Of a DNA stretch of 64,000 bases, positions 42,178 to 50,570 are shown in pieces (position 1 is the first letter of the stretch; each line of letters opens with the position of its first letter). This DNA is from Phaeocystidibacter sp965659415. Lineage in GTDB: Bacteria > Bacteroidota > Bacteroidia > Flavobacteriales > Schleiferiaceae. Both the position numbers and the translations under genes were made by a program. The notes under the pieces were generated by a model. The model was not told where the DNA came from. It made no database searches and was given only the letters and a program-made list of their open reading frames with translations. Location of the stretch: contig CBFHVA010000010.1 in NCBI GenBank assembly GCA_965659415.1, positions 35,003 to 99,002 on the forward strand, in the 5' to 3' direction.

Positions 42178-42786
42178 ATGTATCCAAAAAGGGTTCCCTC
42201 ATTATTGCAGTTGCCATTGGGTTCCATGGTTTGGCGAATGCCCAAAGCAAGGAGAGAGGTGTACCTGACCTTTGACGATGGCCCTACACCCGAAGTCACC
42301 AATGAAGTACTTGGCATACTGGACCAATTTGGAGCCAAAGCAACCTTTTTTGGGATAGGGAAGAACGTAGAAGCGCATCCTGACATCTGGCAAAACGTGA
42401 TTAGTGGGGGGCATTCCATTGGACACCACACCTATAGTCACATGAATGGTTGGAAGGTCAATCTGAAGGACTACGTGGCCGATTCGGAAAAGGCAGCCGA
42501 ACTGGTGGATAGTCCTTTGTTCCGTCCGCCCTACGGCCGCATTTCTCCCCGCAAAGCCAAGGCTTTAGGCAAAAAGTACAATATTATCATGTGGAGTGTG
42601 CTCTCAGGAGATTTTGATCGGTCCATTGATTCCGAGCAAGTGTCGAAGAACGTACTCAAGAATTTGAAACCGGGCGATATTGTTGTATTTCACGATAGTG
42701 TGAAAGCTTGGCCGCGCTTGGAAAAGGCCTTGCCAAAGGTGCTTGAACATATCCGATCAAAGGGCTGGGAAGCGAGAGGCTTGTGA
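42178..42786 (+). CDS. Polysaccharide deacetylase (NodB homology)
   Basis: A 202-residue CE4 esterase. It has the catalytic/metal-binding motifs TFDDGPTPE (general base and metal Asp), HSIGHHTYSH (metal His pair), RPPYGR, and the final IVVFHDSVKAW with the general-acid His. No signal peptide is evident, so it could act in the cytosol or be exported by another route. Substrates in this family are N-acetylated glycans such as peptidoglycan or lipid-linked sugars. It follows the EamA gene after 17 nt. Confidence 0.92.
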   Translation: MYPKRVPSLLQLPLGSMVWRMPKARREVYLTFDDGPTPEVTNEVLGILDQFGAKATFFGIGKNVEAHPDIWQNVISGGHSIGHHTYSHMNGWKVNLKDYVADSEKAAELVDSPLFRPPYGRISPRKAKALGKKYNIIMWSVLSGDFDRSIDSEQVSKNVLKNLKPGDIVVFHDSVKAWPRLEKALPKVLEHIRSKGWEARGL

Positions 42787-42914
42787 GATAAACGTTTAGC
42801 CGTTCCTGAGTTTCTCCGTTCAGAAGATCTGGATTTTTGAAAGCGCGAGCATCCACTTCTTAAGCTTTCAGTGTTTCCTGGGTTTAATGAGTTTCAGGGG
42901 TCCATTCGTCGCGA

Positions 42915-42962
42915 GCCTCAAAGCCTCATGGCCTCATTGGCTCATAGTCTCAAAGCCTACTT
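42915..42962. repeat. Tandem repeat with 8-nt phase between convergent genes
   Basis: Six octamers follow one another: GCCTCAAA, GCCTCATG, GCCTCATT, GGCTCATA, GTCTCAAA, GCCTACTT. The last includes the stop codon of nadD at 42957. It resembles the phased tracts at 6225 and 49615. Confidence 0.65.
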
Positions 42963-43535
42963 GTAAAACCCCGAGCTCTCCAAATACTCCCAAACCTTAC
43001 CCGGAACCATATAGCTCAAGTCCTTTCCTTCTTTAAAGGCATTACGAATTTGAGTAGCCGAGATTTCCATGTTCGGGGCGTCAATAATTTTTACGTTGGG
43101 GTGTGTTCCGAATTGACCACCGTCGTGACCCGGGCGTGGGTACACGTAAAGCGCATGACGTTCTATGATTTGATCGAAGTTCTTCCACTTGTGAAAGCTT
43201 TCCAGATTGTCAATGCCCATAATCAGGCTGAACGTTTTATCGGGGTATTTTTCTATCAAGTGGGTGAGTGTAGTGATGGTATAGCTCGGCTGAGGCAGGT
43301 TGAATTCCTCATCAGAAGCCTTCATGCGAACATGGTCGGTGATGGCCAAGTCCACCATATGGAGCCGTTGCCGATCATCGAGCAAGGTGCTCTTTTTTTT
43401 ATGCGGATTGTGAGGTGTAACCATGAACCAAAGCTGATCCATGCTGCTGTATTCCAACATGTATTGGGCAATCACCATATGCCCCACGTGCACGGGGTTG
43501 AAAGTTCCGAAGAAAAGTCCAACGTGTGCTTTCAT
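42957..43535 (-). CDS. nadD: Nicotinate-nucleotide adenylyltransferase
   Basis: A 192-residue enzyme adding AMP to nicotinate mononucleotide in NAD synthesis. Family motifs are GLFFGTFNPVHVGHMVIA (nucleotidyltransferase GxFxPxHxGH), the substrate-binding MVTPHNPHKKKSTLLD and the C-terminal ISATQIRNAFKEGKDLSYMVP. It is the last gene of the YicC-Gmk-NadD unit, starting 3 nt after gmk. The final codons merge with the 8-nt repeat tract. Confidence 0.95.
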   Translation of the reverse strand: MKAHVGLFFGTFNPVHVGHMVIAQYMLEYSSMDQLWFMVTPHNPHKKKSTLLDDRQRLHMVDLAITDHVRMKASDEEFNLPQPSYTITTLTHLIEKYPDKTFSLIMGIDNLESFHKWKNFDQIIERHALYVYPRPGHDGGQFGTHPNVKIIDAPNMEISATQIRNAFKEGKDLSYMVPGKVWEYLESSGFYK

Positions 43536-43538
43536 CCT

Positions 43539-44111
43539 CTACGAATTCAAGAATTTACGCACGGCTTCTTCGGCATCTGCGCAGGCTTGTTCAAGGGTGT
43601 CGTTTACGATGGTAAGGTCAAATTCACTTTCGCGTTTCCCTTCTTCTTCAGCCTTGGCTAAACGCTGTTGTATTTTTTCTTCTGAATCTGTTCCTCGGCC
43701 GCGCAAGCGCTGCTCCAATATTTCCAAATTGGGCACGCGTACATAAACGGCTAATGCTCTTCTCCCAAAATGCGATTTGAGATTAAGTCCACCTACCACG
43801 TCAATATCAAAAGCTACATGTCCTCCTTTTTGCCAAATGCGATTTACTTCTGAACGCAAGGTGCCGTAGTAGTTGTTGGCATACACCTCTTCCCATTCCA
43901 AGAATTCATCTTTTTCAATTCGGGAGCGAAATTCATCGGCAGATAGAAAGTAGTAATCTACACCGTGTTTTTCTTGACCTCGAGGTGCTCTGCTTGTAGC
44001 TGATATTGAAAACTCGAGTTCTGGAAACTTCTCCAGCAAATGATGGATGATGGTGGTTTTCCCTGACCCAGAAGGGGCAGAAAATATGATGAGTCGGCCG
44101 TTAGAGAACAT
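43539..44111 (-). CDS. gmk: Guanylate kinase
   Basis: A 190-residue kinase converting GMP to GDP. The P-loop is IFSAPSGSGKTTIIH; SATSRAPRGQEKHGVDYYFLS is the GMP-binding region, and LEWEEVYANNYYGT and AFDIDVVGGLNLK are typical. Its start lies 11 nt inside the end of yicC, so expression is coupled. Confidence 0.97.
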   Translation of the reverse strand: MFSNGRLIIFSAPSGSGKTTIIHHLLEKFPELEFSISATSRAPRGQEKHGVDYYFLSADEFRSRIEKDEFLEWEEVYANNYYGTLRSEVNRIWQKGGHVAFDIDVVGGLNLKSHFGRRALAVYVRVPNLEILEQRLRGRGTDSEEKIQQRLAKAEEEGKRESEFDLTIVNDTLEQACADAEEAVRKFLNS

Positions 44112-44964
44112 TGAGCACTTGTTCTTTTATTTTTTCGAGCTCCTCCTTCATCGCCACCACGATCTTTTGCATTTCAACGTGATTGGCCTTTGAGCCGAGT
44201 GTATTCACTTCTCTTCCGATTTCCTGGGAAATGAAGCCTAGTTTTCGTCCGTGAACGCCCTCGGCGGCCATACTCTCCTCGAAGTGGTCCAAATGGCCAG
44301 ATAAACGCACCTTCTCTTCGTTTACGTCGTACTTCTCGAGGTAGAAAATCAGCTCTTGTTCAAAGCGATTCTCGTCTACTTTGCTTTGTAATCCTTCTAA
44401 GGCCTTCTGAATGCGCTCGCGAGTTGTATTGATGCGCTCTTCTTCATACTGGGGTACGTCTGCCAAGAGCGAGCGAATCTTCTGAATATTTCCAGAAAGA
44501 TCTTGCTCCAAGTGTTCTCCTTCACGCAATCGGAATTCGTTGAACTGCTGAAGGGCTTGGCTCACGGTGTCAACCACCGCTTTCTTTTCTTCCTCAGCAA
44601 GCTCTTTCGATTCATTCTTCATTGCATCAGGCATACGCATGGCAAGGGCTAATACGTCGCTTTCCAAACCGAGCTCACGCGTCAATGTGTTCAGTTGACG
44701 AACATAGCCTTTTACGATTTCGGCATTGATGGCCGGAGCTTCATCTGCACCCGTCAGTTCAACATAAAAACCGATTTCCGCTTTTCCTCTGATTACACCG
44801 TTGGCAAGGGCCTCACGAATAGCCACTTCCATTTCACGATGTGAACCCGGCAAACGCAAGTTGATGTCGAGCCCCTTGCTGTTCAAGCTCTTGATTTCAA
44901 CGGTAATTTTTTTACCTGAAAGTTGAGCCACCGCCTTGCCGAAACCGGTCATTGATCTAATCAT
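44101..44964 (-). CDS. YicC-family endoribonuclease
   Basis: A 287-residue protein of the YicC/YloC family. It starts MIRSMTGFGKAVAQL, the family signature, contains EIKSLNSKGLDINLRLP, and ends GRKLGFISQEIGREVNTLGSKA, the conserved DUF1732 region. In other bacteria YicC has been linked to RNA cleavage and stationary-phase survival; that activity is not visible in the sequence. It is the promoter-proximal gene of the YicC-Gmk-NadD unit, with a -7 element at 44981. Confidence 0.94.
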   Translation of the reverse strand: MIRSMTGFGKAVAQLSGKKITVEIKSLNSKGLDINLRLPGSHREMEVAIREALANGVIRGKAEIGFYVELTGADEAPAINAEIVKGYVRQLNTLTRELGLESDVLALAMRMPDAMKNESKELAEEEKKAVVDTVSQALQQFNEFRLREGEHLEQDLSGNIQKIRSLLADVPQYEEERINTTRERIQKALEGLQSKVDENRFEQELIFYLEKYDVNEEKVRLSGHLDHFEESMAAEGVHGRKLGFISQEIGREVNTLGSKANHVEMQKIVVAMKEELEKIKEQVLNVL

Positions 44965-44980
44965 GCCACGTGATTTTGGG

Positions 44981-44988
44981 CAAAGGTA
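44981..44988 (-). promoter_or_regulatory. -7 element TACCTTTG of the yicC-gmk-nadD unit
   Basis: Exact TAnnTTTG match on the minus strand, 16 nt before the ATG at 44964. Confidence 0.6.
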
Positions 44989-45002
44989 GGTATTAGACGT
45001 TT

Positions 45003-45023
45003 GTCTCTAGTCTCTGGTCCCTA
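45003..45023. repeat. Three phased heptamers at the 3' end of the GluQ gene
   Basis: GTCTCTA, GTCTCTG, GTCCCTA follow each other with 7-nt phase. The stop codon and the last codons (GTRD) of the minus-strand gene are made from this tract. The pattern matches the heptamers at 49615. Confidence 0.5.
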
Positions 45024-45900
45024 TGTTTGGAAACTGAAGTTCGGAAAGGGCAATTGGCTCCTCTGACTCTATCAGTCCAGATTTCCAGGCAATTTCACCT
45101 AAGATTTCTTCTCTCGACCTCCCTTCATCCTGGAGTTCACGTAGGCCCTTCGCTCCATTTCGTTTGGAGAGCCTTTGACCGTCTTCTCCCATCCAAAGTG
45201 GACTGTGAGCATAGTGAGTAGGGGTGGCTCCCAGGACATCCATTAAGGCAAGCTGACGCGGAGTGCTGTCCACCAAGTCTGCGCCTCGAAGTACATGCGT
45301 AATGCCCATGTCGATATCATCTACGGTACATGCCAGTTGGTATGCCCACATACCATCGGCTCGTTTTACTACGAAATCTCCGCCAAAAGTAGGCGCGAAG
45401 TTTTGTTCTCCGAGGAGTAGGTCGTTGAATGAATACGATTTGTGAGGAAGGCGGAACCGATAGGAAGGATCCTTTTCCGATTTGCGAGCCTCTTGCTCAG
45501 CTGGGGAAAGGTCGCGGCAAAACCCGGGATAGTCTGGACCTTCAGAAGACACACCATGCGGTGCAGAAGCCAATGCCAGCAAGTCTTTTCGGGAGCAAAA
45601 GCAGGGATAAACCAGCTCTTTTTGGAAGAGCTTCTCGAGCGCTTCTTCGTAAAGATTTGTTCGGGTGCTCTGGTAAACCGGACCTTCATCCCAGTCGAGC
45701 CCTAGCCATTCCAAATCTCGCATGATTTGATCGGCATACTCCGGCTTAGACCTTTGGGTGTCATTATCTTCCATTCGAAGAATAAAATGACCCTTCATTG
45801 AGCGCGCTTGAAGCCAAGCGAGTACGGCCGTTGCCAGATTGCCCAAATGTAATTCGCCGGTTGGCGAAGGAGCATAGCGGAAGCGTGGTTTAGCTTCCAT
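45007..45900 (-). CDS. gluQ: Glutamyl-Q tRNA(Asp) synthetase
   Basis: A 297-residue GluRS paralogue that attaches glutamate to the queuosine of tRNA-Asp. It has YAPSPTGELHLGN (HIGH motif), RMEDNDTQRS, a zinc-ligand pattern CFCSRKD followed by YPGFC, and LSKRNG in place of KMSKS. It lacks the anticodon-binding domain of true GluRS, hence the short length. It starts 5 nt after kdsC. The C-terminal four residues derive from a repeat tract. Confidence 0.93.
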   Translation of the reverse strand: MEAKPRFRYAPSPTGELHLGNLATAVLAWLQARSMKGHFILRMEDNDTQRSKPEYADQIMRDLEWLGLDWDEGPVYQSTRTNLYEEALEKLFQKELVYPCFCSRKDLLALASAPHGVSSEGPDYPGFCRDLSPAEQEARKSEKDPSYRFRLPHKSYSFNDLLLGEQNFAPTFGGDFVVKRADGMWAYQLACTVDDIDMGITHVLRGADLVDSTPRQLALMDVLGATPTHYAHSPLWMGEDGQRLSKRNGAKGLRELQDEGRSREEILGEIAWKSGLIESEEPIALSELQFPNIGTRD

Positions 45901-45905
45901 GGTGC

Positions 45906-46529
45906 TTACACGAAGTAACGGTCAATCCACTCACGGACCACACCTTCGCCTCCTTTGAGAGGAAGAATGAGGTCTACTGCTTGACGAACTTCAGTAACAG
46001 CATCAGCAGGACAAGCGCTGAAACCAACTACTTCCATAATCGCCAAATCACTGATATCATCACCAATGTAGGCTACATTCTCGGGTAGGATATTGAGCTC
46101 ATTCAACCACTTGTTTAGGATTTCGATTTTGGGTTCGGTACCCACATACACGTGCTGAATTCCCAGTATTTTGGCTCGTCTTTCGATGGGCCGAGGTTCG
46201 CGTCCGGCTGAGATTATGCCGGTTTTAATGCCAGCTTGCTCTAATTTCTTTATGCCCATACCATCCCTGGCGTGGAACTCCTTGATTTCGTCACCTTCAG
46301 CAGAGTAAATCATCTTTCCGTCGGTGAGCACTCCGTCGCAATCCATGATGACCATCTGGATGTCCTTGGCCTTGTCTTTATGCTTTAGATCGCAATGTAG
46401 GAGATCCTCAGCGGGGATATTGAGTTGAGCGGCCAAATCGAGCACTGCTGTAATGCTGATCTTAGAAAGGTCGATTTCTTGGCCGCTGTAGAATTCTAGG
46501 TTGGCCTTGAGGTTTTCTGCGGTGGTCAT
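45906..46529 (-). CDS. KdsC-like Kdo-8-phosphate phosphatase (HAD superfamily) with N-terminal extension
   Basis: A 207-residue HAD phosphatase, probably removing phosphate from Kdo-8-phosphate. HAD motifs: MDCDGVLTDG (catalytic Asp pair), IISAGREPR in place of the usual SGR/T motif region, a Lys in EPKIEIL and GDDISDLAIM. Residues about 1-55 precede the HAD domain (ITAVLDLAAQLNIPAEDLLHC) and are not part of normal KdsC; they may be an oligomerisation or binding helix bundle. It overlaps kdsA by 4 nt, which supports the Kdo role. Confidence 0.88.
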   Translation of the reverse strand: MTTAENLKANLEFYSGQEIDLSKISITAVLDLAAQLNIPAEDLLHCDLKHKDKAKDIQMVIMDCDGVLTDGKMIYSAEGDEIKEFHARDGMGIKKLEQAGIKTGIISAGREPRPIERRAKILGIQHVYVGTEPKIEILNKWLNELNILPENVAYIGDDISDLAIMEVVGFSACPADAVTEVRQAVDLILPLKGGEGVVREWIDRYFV

Positions 46530-47302
46530 AAGTTGAGTGCGTTACGGATGGCCATGGTTTTTTCGAGAATGCCTCTGAGTTTATCGAGCTGAAGCATGGT
46601 GTGCGGATCACTTTTAGCCGTTTTTGGGTCGGGGTGAGTTTCGATAAAGAAACCATCAGCACCGGTAGCCGCAGCAGACAAAGCGATGGTTTCAATCATG
46701 CTTGGATCTCCGCCAGTAACACCTTCCGTTTTATTCGGTTTCTGAACGGAGTGGGTGCAATCCATGATCACGGGAACACCATGCATTTTGAGCCGACGAA
46801 TCGATGTGGCGTCAACAATCAAATCGGAATAGCCAAAGCTAACTCCGCGCTCACATACCCATACGTTTTTGTTTCCAGTAGATTGAACCTTTTCAACGGG
46901 GAACGACATGGCCTCGGGTGAAAGGAATTGTCCTTTTTTGATGTTTACTCCTTTGCCCGTGTTGCCAGCCGCAATAAGCAATTCCGTTTGGCGGCATAGG
47001 AATGCAGGAATCTGAAGGTGATCCACATACTGGGCCGCAAGCTCCGCTTCATGCGATTCGTGAATATCGGTAATGGTTTCCACACCCAGTTCTTCGCCAA
47101 TCGATTTGAGGATGCCTAGCGCTTTTTCGTCGCCAATTCCCGTAAATGAATCGAGGCGTGAACGATTGGCCTTTCGGTAACTTCCCTTGAAAATGTATTC
47201 TATTCCCAGATCATCGCAAATTGACTTCACCTCGCGAGCGATTAATCTTGGGGTTTCTTCATTCTCAATGGCGCAAGGTCCTGCAATGAGTTTAAATGCC
47301 AT
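46526..47302 (-). CDS. kdsA: 3-deoxy-8-phosphooctulonate synthase
   Basis: A 258-residue aldolase that condenses phosphoenolpyruvate with arabinose 5-phosphate to Kdo-8-phosphate for lipopolysaccharide core. Motifs: LIAGPCAIENEE, FKGSYRKANRSRLDSFTGIG, DIHE, ERGVSFGY, CTHSVQKPN and FIETHPDPKTAKSD. The Cys in IAGPC and the absence of other metal ligands were not analysed to decide metal dependence. The start is the ATG at 47302; the longer frame to 47380 runs into kdsD. Confidence 0.96.
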   Translation of the reverse strand: MAFKLIAGPCAIENEETPRLIAREVKSICDDLGIEYIFKGSYRKANRSRLDSFTGIGDEKALGILKSIGEELGVETITDIHESHEAELAAQYVDHLQIPAFLCRQTELLIAAGNTGKGVNIKKGQFLSPEAMSFPVEKVQSTGNKNVWVCERGVSFGYSDLIVDATSIRRLKMHGVPVIMDCTHSVQKPNKTEGVTGGDPSMIETIALSAAATGADGFFIETHPDPKTAKSDPHTMLQLDKLRGILEKTMAIRNALNL

Positions 47303-47306
47303 GGTA

Positions 47307-47906
47307 TTACTTTTTGCGCGCTTGCACACCGAGGTATCCGCTGTGGTGGCGCTTTGCATATTCTTCTTTTGTGAATCCAATCTTTTCCATCATCATCACT
47401 ACGAGTACATCGCCAACAACCGTCATTACCGTTGTTGATGTAGTGGGTGCTAATCCTAAAGGACAAACTTCTTTTGGATCACCGGTATAAAGAACCACAT
47501 CACTGAATTTAGCCAGGTTACCGGTACTTGAGCCCGTGAGTCCGATGATTTTGATTTCGGGGTACATTGCCTTTACAAGGTGCTCCATCTCTACGATTTC
47601 ACGCGTTTTCCCGGAATTTGAGATGAGAAACATCACATCGTTAGGTTGCACCATTCCCAAATCACCGTGTTGTGACTCTGCCGGATGTAAGAAGATGGAT
47701 GGGGTTCCCGTGGAGCTGAGGGTGGTGGCGATGTTCACACCAATTTGGCCAGCCTTTCCCATTCCGCTTACGACGAGTTTGCCGCCCTTTTTGTGCACTT
47801 GTTCATGGATTATATCCACTGCCTCTTGAATCACTCCGTCGATGGGAATGTTTCGGATGGCTTGAACTTCTTGCTCGATAATCGCCTGAATACGCGATGT
47901 GACCAT
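47307..47906 (-). CDS. kdsD: Arabinose-5-phosphate isomerase, SIS domain only
   Basis: A 199-residue sugar isomerase converting ribulose 5-phosphate to arabinose 5-phosphate, the first step of Kdo synthesis. The SIS domain has GMGKAGQIGVNIATTLSSTGTPS, HPAESQHGDLGM and SNSGKTREIVEM. The tandem CBS domains of classical KpsF/KdsD (about 320 residues) are absent, and the gene ends cleanly (GYLGVQARKK), so this is a natural single-domain form. The start at 47906 fits the -7 element at 47923; the longer ORF to 48197 runs through the divergent gene. Confidence 0.92.
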   Translation of the reverse strand: MVTSRIQAIIEQEVQAIRNIPIDGVIQEAVDIIHEQVHKKGGKLVVSGMGKAGQIGVNIATTLSSTGTPSIFLHPAESQHGDLGMVQPNDVMFLISNSGKTREIVEMEHLVKAMYPEIKIIGLTGSSTGNLAKFSDVVLYTGDPKEVCPLGLAPTTSTTVMTVVGDVLVVMMMEKIGFTKEEYAKRHHSGYLGVQARKK

Positions 47907-47922
47907 GTGAAAAAGATTTGCA

Positions 47923-47930
47923 CAAAGGTA
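47923..47930 (-). promoter_or_regulatory. -7 element TACCTTTG of the kdsD-kdsA-kdsC-gluQ operon
   Basis: Exact TAnnTTTG match on the minus strand, 16 nt before the ATG at 47906. Confidence 0.6.
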
Positions 47931-48021
47931 AGGAATCCGTCGCTCGTGACATGGTTGGAAATAATAGGTGAAAGATGGACCGTTCTGCCCATGAGTATGA
48001 CCTCTTTTGTACCTTTCACCA

Positions 48022-48384
48022 ATGAAGAACTTCAATGCAGTTGCGCTGCTTCGGTTTACGGCTAGAACATGGGGGTTGGTAATCTGTGTCCTGGCGGGCA
48101 TGACTCTCATTTCGGATGGATTTGGCATCCATTCGGGTGCAGATGAAAGTGTACACTCCATGCTCAGCTTCTTGGCATTTCCGCTCATCGTTTGCATTGG
48201 GTTGATGTGGGGCTGGAAGAATGAGTTTTATGGAGGAGCATTGGCTTCTGTAGGTTTTGTGCTTTATCTGCTCCTTGAGTCGAGTTTTGATTATTTCCTA
48301 GCCGCTTTTGTGCTCACTCCTTCGCTTACTTTGCTCGTTCTTGGCTGGCCAGTATTTAGAGATAGAAACAAGCAATCAGCATAA
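48022..48384 (+). CDS. Small membrane protein of unknown function
   Basis: A 120-residue protein with four hydrophobic segments (about residues 12-32, 46-64, 68-88, 90-110) and a short basic C-terminus (FRDRNKQSA). The arrangement resembles small four-TM DUF proteins found in Bacteroidota, but no family was recognised with certainty. The start is the ATG at 48022; an ORF from TTG 48007 adds five residues. It is divergent from the Kdo operon. Confidence 0.65.
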   Translation: MKNFNAVALLRFTARTWGLVICVLAGMTLISDGFGIHSGADESVHSMLSFLAFPLIVCIGLMWGWKNEFYGGALASVGFVLYLLLESSFDYFLAAFVLTPSLTLLVLGWPVFRDRNKQSA

Positions 48385-48438
48385 GATCATTCAGCTAACT
48401 GTGCAAAAAACACCAACCTTTCCAACACACTCAAACCG

Positions 48439-49590
48439 ATGAATTATCCAGGCCGCTTAGCCTCTAAACTGCCTCAAGTAGGCACCACCATCTTCACGGA
48501 AATGTCCGCCCTAGCTGCGCAACATAATGCCGTGAATTTAAGTCAAGGGTTTCCTGATTTCGACCCCGACCCGAAACTCCAAGAACTGGTTTACAAGGCC
48601 ATGAAAGAGGGGCATAATCAATATGCACCCATGGGTGGATGGCTTCCTTTGCGGGAGCGCATTGCCGAGAAAATTCAGAAGAGATATGGGGCGAAGTATG
48701 ATCCGGGAAGTGAGATAACCATAACCGCCGGTGCAACTCAAGCACTATGCACAGCGCTTGCTGCTACCATTACGGAGGGGGATGAAGTCATTGTTTTCAC
48801 CCCGGCATATGACGCGTATGCACCATTAATTGAGTTGTTCGGTGGCACGCCTGTATTTATAAAACTTCAGTTTCCGGATTACCATATTGATTGGGATCAA
48901 GTTCAGCGAATGATTAGTCATCGCACCAAGATGATTATGATCAACAATCCGCACAATCCAACTGGAGCCGTTCTAAAAGAGGAAGATCTGGATCGATTGG
49001 AACGCATTGTGAACAACAGCAACATCTTGCTTTTGGCGGATGAGGTTTACGAGCACATTGTTTTTGATGGTATTCCGCATCAGTCTTTTGTGTCGCGGCC
49101 CGCTTTGGCCGAGCGCACCTTGGCAGTGCACAGTTTTGGGAAAACCTTTCACATGACAGGCTGGAAGCTGGGTTATGCGGTGGGACCTGAGAATCTGATG
49201 AATGAATTTCGAAAAGTTCACCAGTTCAACGTTTTCAGTGTGCACCGACCAAGTCAGGTTGGGTTAGCCGAATATTTAGCCGATGATTCATCTTGGAATG
49301 TAGGTGATATGTACAAAGCCAAACGCGACGAATTTTTGCGCCTCACCGAAGGTTCTCGACTGAAGCCAATACCTACGCACGGAAGCTATTTTGTGTTAAT
49401 GGATTATTCGGATATCACCGATGAATACGACTTGGACTTCGCCAAACGACTAACCACGGAACACGGGGTTGCATCCATTCCCGTATCGGTATTCTACAAT
49501 GTGCCAACCGACCATAAGGTGCTTCGATTCTGTTTTGCTAAAAGCGCTGAAGTTTTGGAAGCAGGAGCAAAGATTCTGAAGGCGCTGTAA
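48439..49590 (+). CDS. Methionine aminotransferase (YbdL-like, class I/II PLP)
   Basis: A 383-residue PLP enzyme, cytosolic, of the YbdL group that makes methionine from its keto acid at the end of methionine salvage. NLSQGFPDFDPDPKL, QYAPMGGWLPLRERIA, TAGATQALCTAL, INNPHNPTG, LADEVYEHI and the Schiff-base Lys in SFGKTFHMTGWKLGY are typical. No other methionine-salvage genes are adjacent. A heptamer repeat tract follows the gene. Confidence 0.9.
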   Translation: MNYPGRLASKLPQVGTTIFTEMSALAAQHNAVNLSQGFPDFDPDPKLQELVYKAMKEGHNQYAPMGGWLPLRERIAEKIQKRYGAKYDPGSEITITAGATQALCTALAATITEGDEVIVFTPAYDAYAPLIELFGGTPVFIKLQFPDYHIDWDQVQRMISHRTKMIMINNPHNPTGAVLKEEDLDRLERIVNNSNILLLADEVYEHIVFDGIPHQSFVSRPALAERTLAVHSFGKTFHMTGWKLGYAVGPENLMNEFRKVHQFNVFSVHRPSQVGLAEYLADDSSWNVGDMYKAKRDEFLRLTEGSRLKPIPTHGSYFVLMDYSDITDEYDLDFAKRLTTEHGVASIPVSVFYNVPTDHKVLRFCFAKSAEVLEAGAKILKAL

Positions 49591-49614
49591 GGGCCTTCCT
49601 TCGATTGGGCCATA

Positions 49615-49650
49615 GTCTTTGGTCTCGAGTCCCTGATCTCTGGTTCGTCC
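49615..49650. repeat. Degenerate tandem repeat with 7-nt phase
   Basis: GTCTTTG, GTCTCGA, GTCCCTG, ATCTCTG, GTTCGTC are consecutive heptamers. It lies 25 nt after the aminotransferase stop, in a 182-nt gap (49591-49772) between convergent genes where no other feature was seen. Confidence 0.55.
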
Positions 49651-49772
49651 GTTGATTTGTTATTTCATGTCGATATTCTGACTGCTGATACGACTCTTTT
49701 CTTCGCTGATAGGCGGAGAACCTGATGCTCGCCTTAAGGCGATGCAACCTTATCCAAACCGCAATTATTCCA

Positions 49773-50570
49773 TCACTTGTATTTGGGTGGTGACTTTCGA
49801 ATTCCGGGCAAGGTAGCTCGGTGTTGCCATGCATGATAGATGCTGGCCAGTGCAATGATGATGACGCTTATGATGGCGGTTTGAGAAACCTCAGGGGCTG
49901 AATCTTCATACTTTATGAAGATGGCGAGTAGTGCCCAAATTCCCGCAGCAGCTGATTCGCGCAGACAGCGATTGAAGATCAGATAAATGTAAAGGAGAGT
50001 AGCAACCGCTATCATAATCATGGACCAACTGCTTTCAGCCAATCCCCAACCCGACCAACCATATGCAACTAAAGAGGCTGCAATATTCACAATAGTAGCG
50101 GCTATAATCCATCCGAAGTAAAAGGTGATGGGCCACCAAACGGTTACCATCACACGCACTGGGGCGTCCCAGATTTCAAGTCGGAGTTTTACTACCAATT
50201 GGAAGAGACAAAACAGCAACACAAGCATGTGAATCACGCTCACGAGGTAGAGCTCATTGACCCAAGCCACCACCCAGAAGCCATTGGCGAGGTTGCTGGC
50301 GGCGAACCACAATCCGCCGGGCACGAGTGATTCTTCGGCGCGTGACGTATTTCTATACAACCACTGTGCAATCACGAATACAATCAGACCAATGAAAATG
50401 AGGCTCCAAATGGAAAATGCATAACCGGCAGGCGTAATGAGTGTTTCATTCATGCGACTTACCTGGCCAACGGACTTCCCGAAGAAGTCGCCTGCACCGG
50501 CGAGACCGTTCATGGTGAGCATGAAGATCAATGAAAGCGTGTTCAGCCAAAGGAGTACGGTCTTATTCAT
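49773..50570 (-). CDS. Polytopic membrane protein, TspO/tryptophan-rich-sensory-like
   Basis: A 265-residue membrane protein with seven hydrophobic segments. TPAGYAFSIWSLIFIGLIVFVIAQW near the N-terminus and WWPITFYFGWIIAATIVNIAA in the middle, both Trp-rich, resemble proteins annotated as tryptophan-rich sensory (TspO/MBR-related) in flavobacteria, though it is longer than classical five-TM TspO. The ligand (porphyrin, lipid or other) is unknown. It is divergent from the SulP gene. Confidence 0.7.
   Translation of the reverse strand: MNKTVLLWLNTLSLIFMLTMNGLAGAGDFFGKSVGQVSRMNETLITPAGYAFSIWSLIFIGLIVFVIAQWLYRNTSRAEESLVPGGLWFAASNLANGFWVVAWVNELYLVSVIHMLVLLFCLFQLVVKLRLEIWDAPVRVMVTVWWPITFYFGWIIAATIVNIAASLVAYGWSGWGLAESSWSMIMIAVATLLYIYLIFNRCLRESAAAGIWALLAIFIKYEDSAPEVSQTAIISVIIIALASIYHAWQHRATLPGIRKSPPKYK

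Noticed and set aside
42915..42962. Possible CRISPR array or direct-repeat element
   Set aside because: Unit is only 8 nt with no spacers and no cas genes; interpreted as a degenerate tandem repeat.
47907..48197. N-terminal extension of the KdsD frame
   Set aside because: Would run through the promoter region and antisense to the divergent membrane protein gene; the family starts at the Met encoded at 47906.
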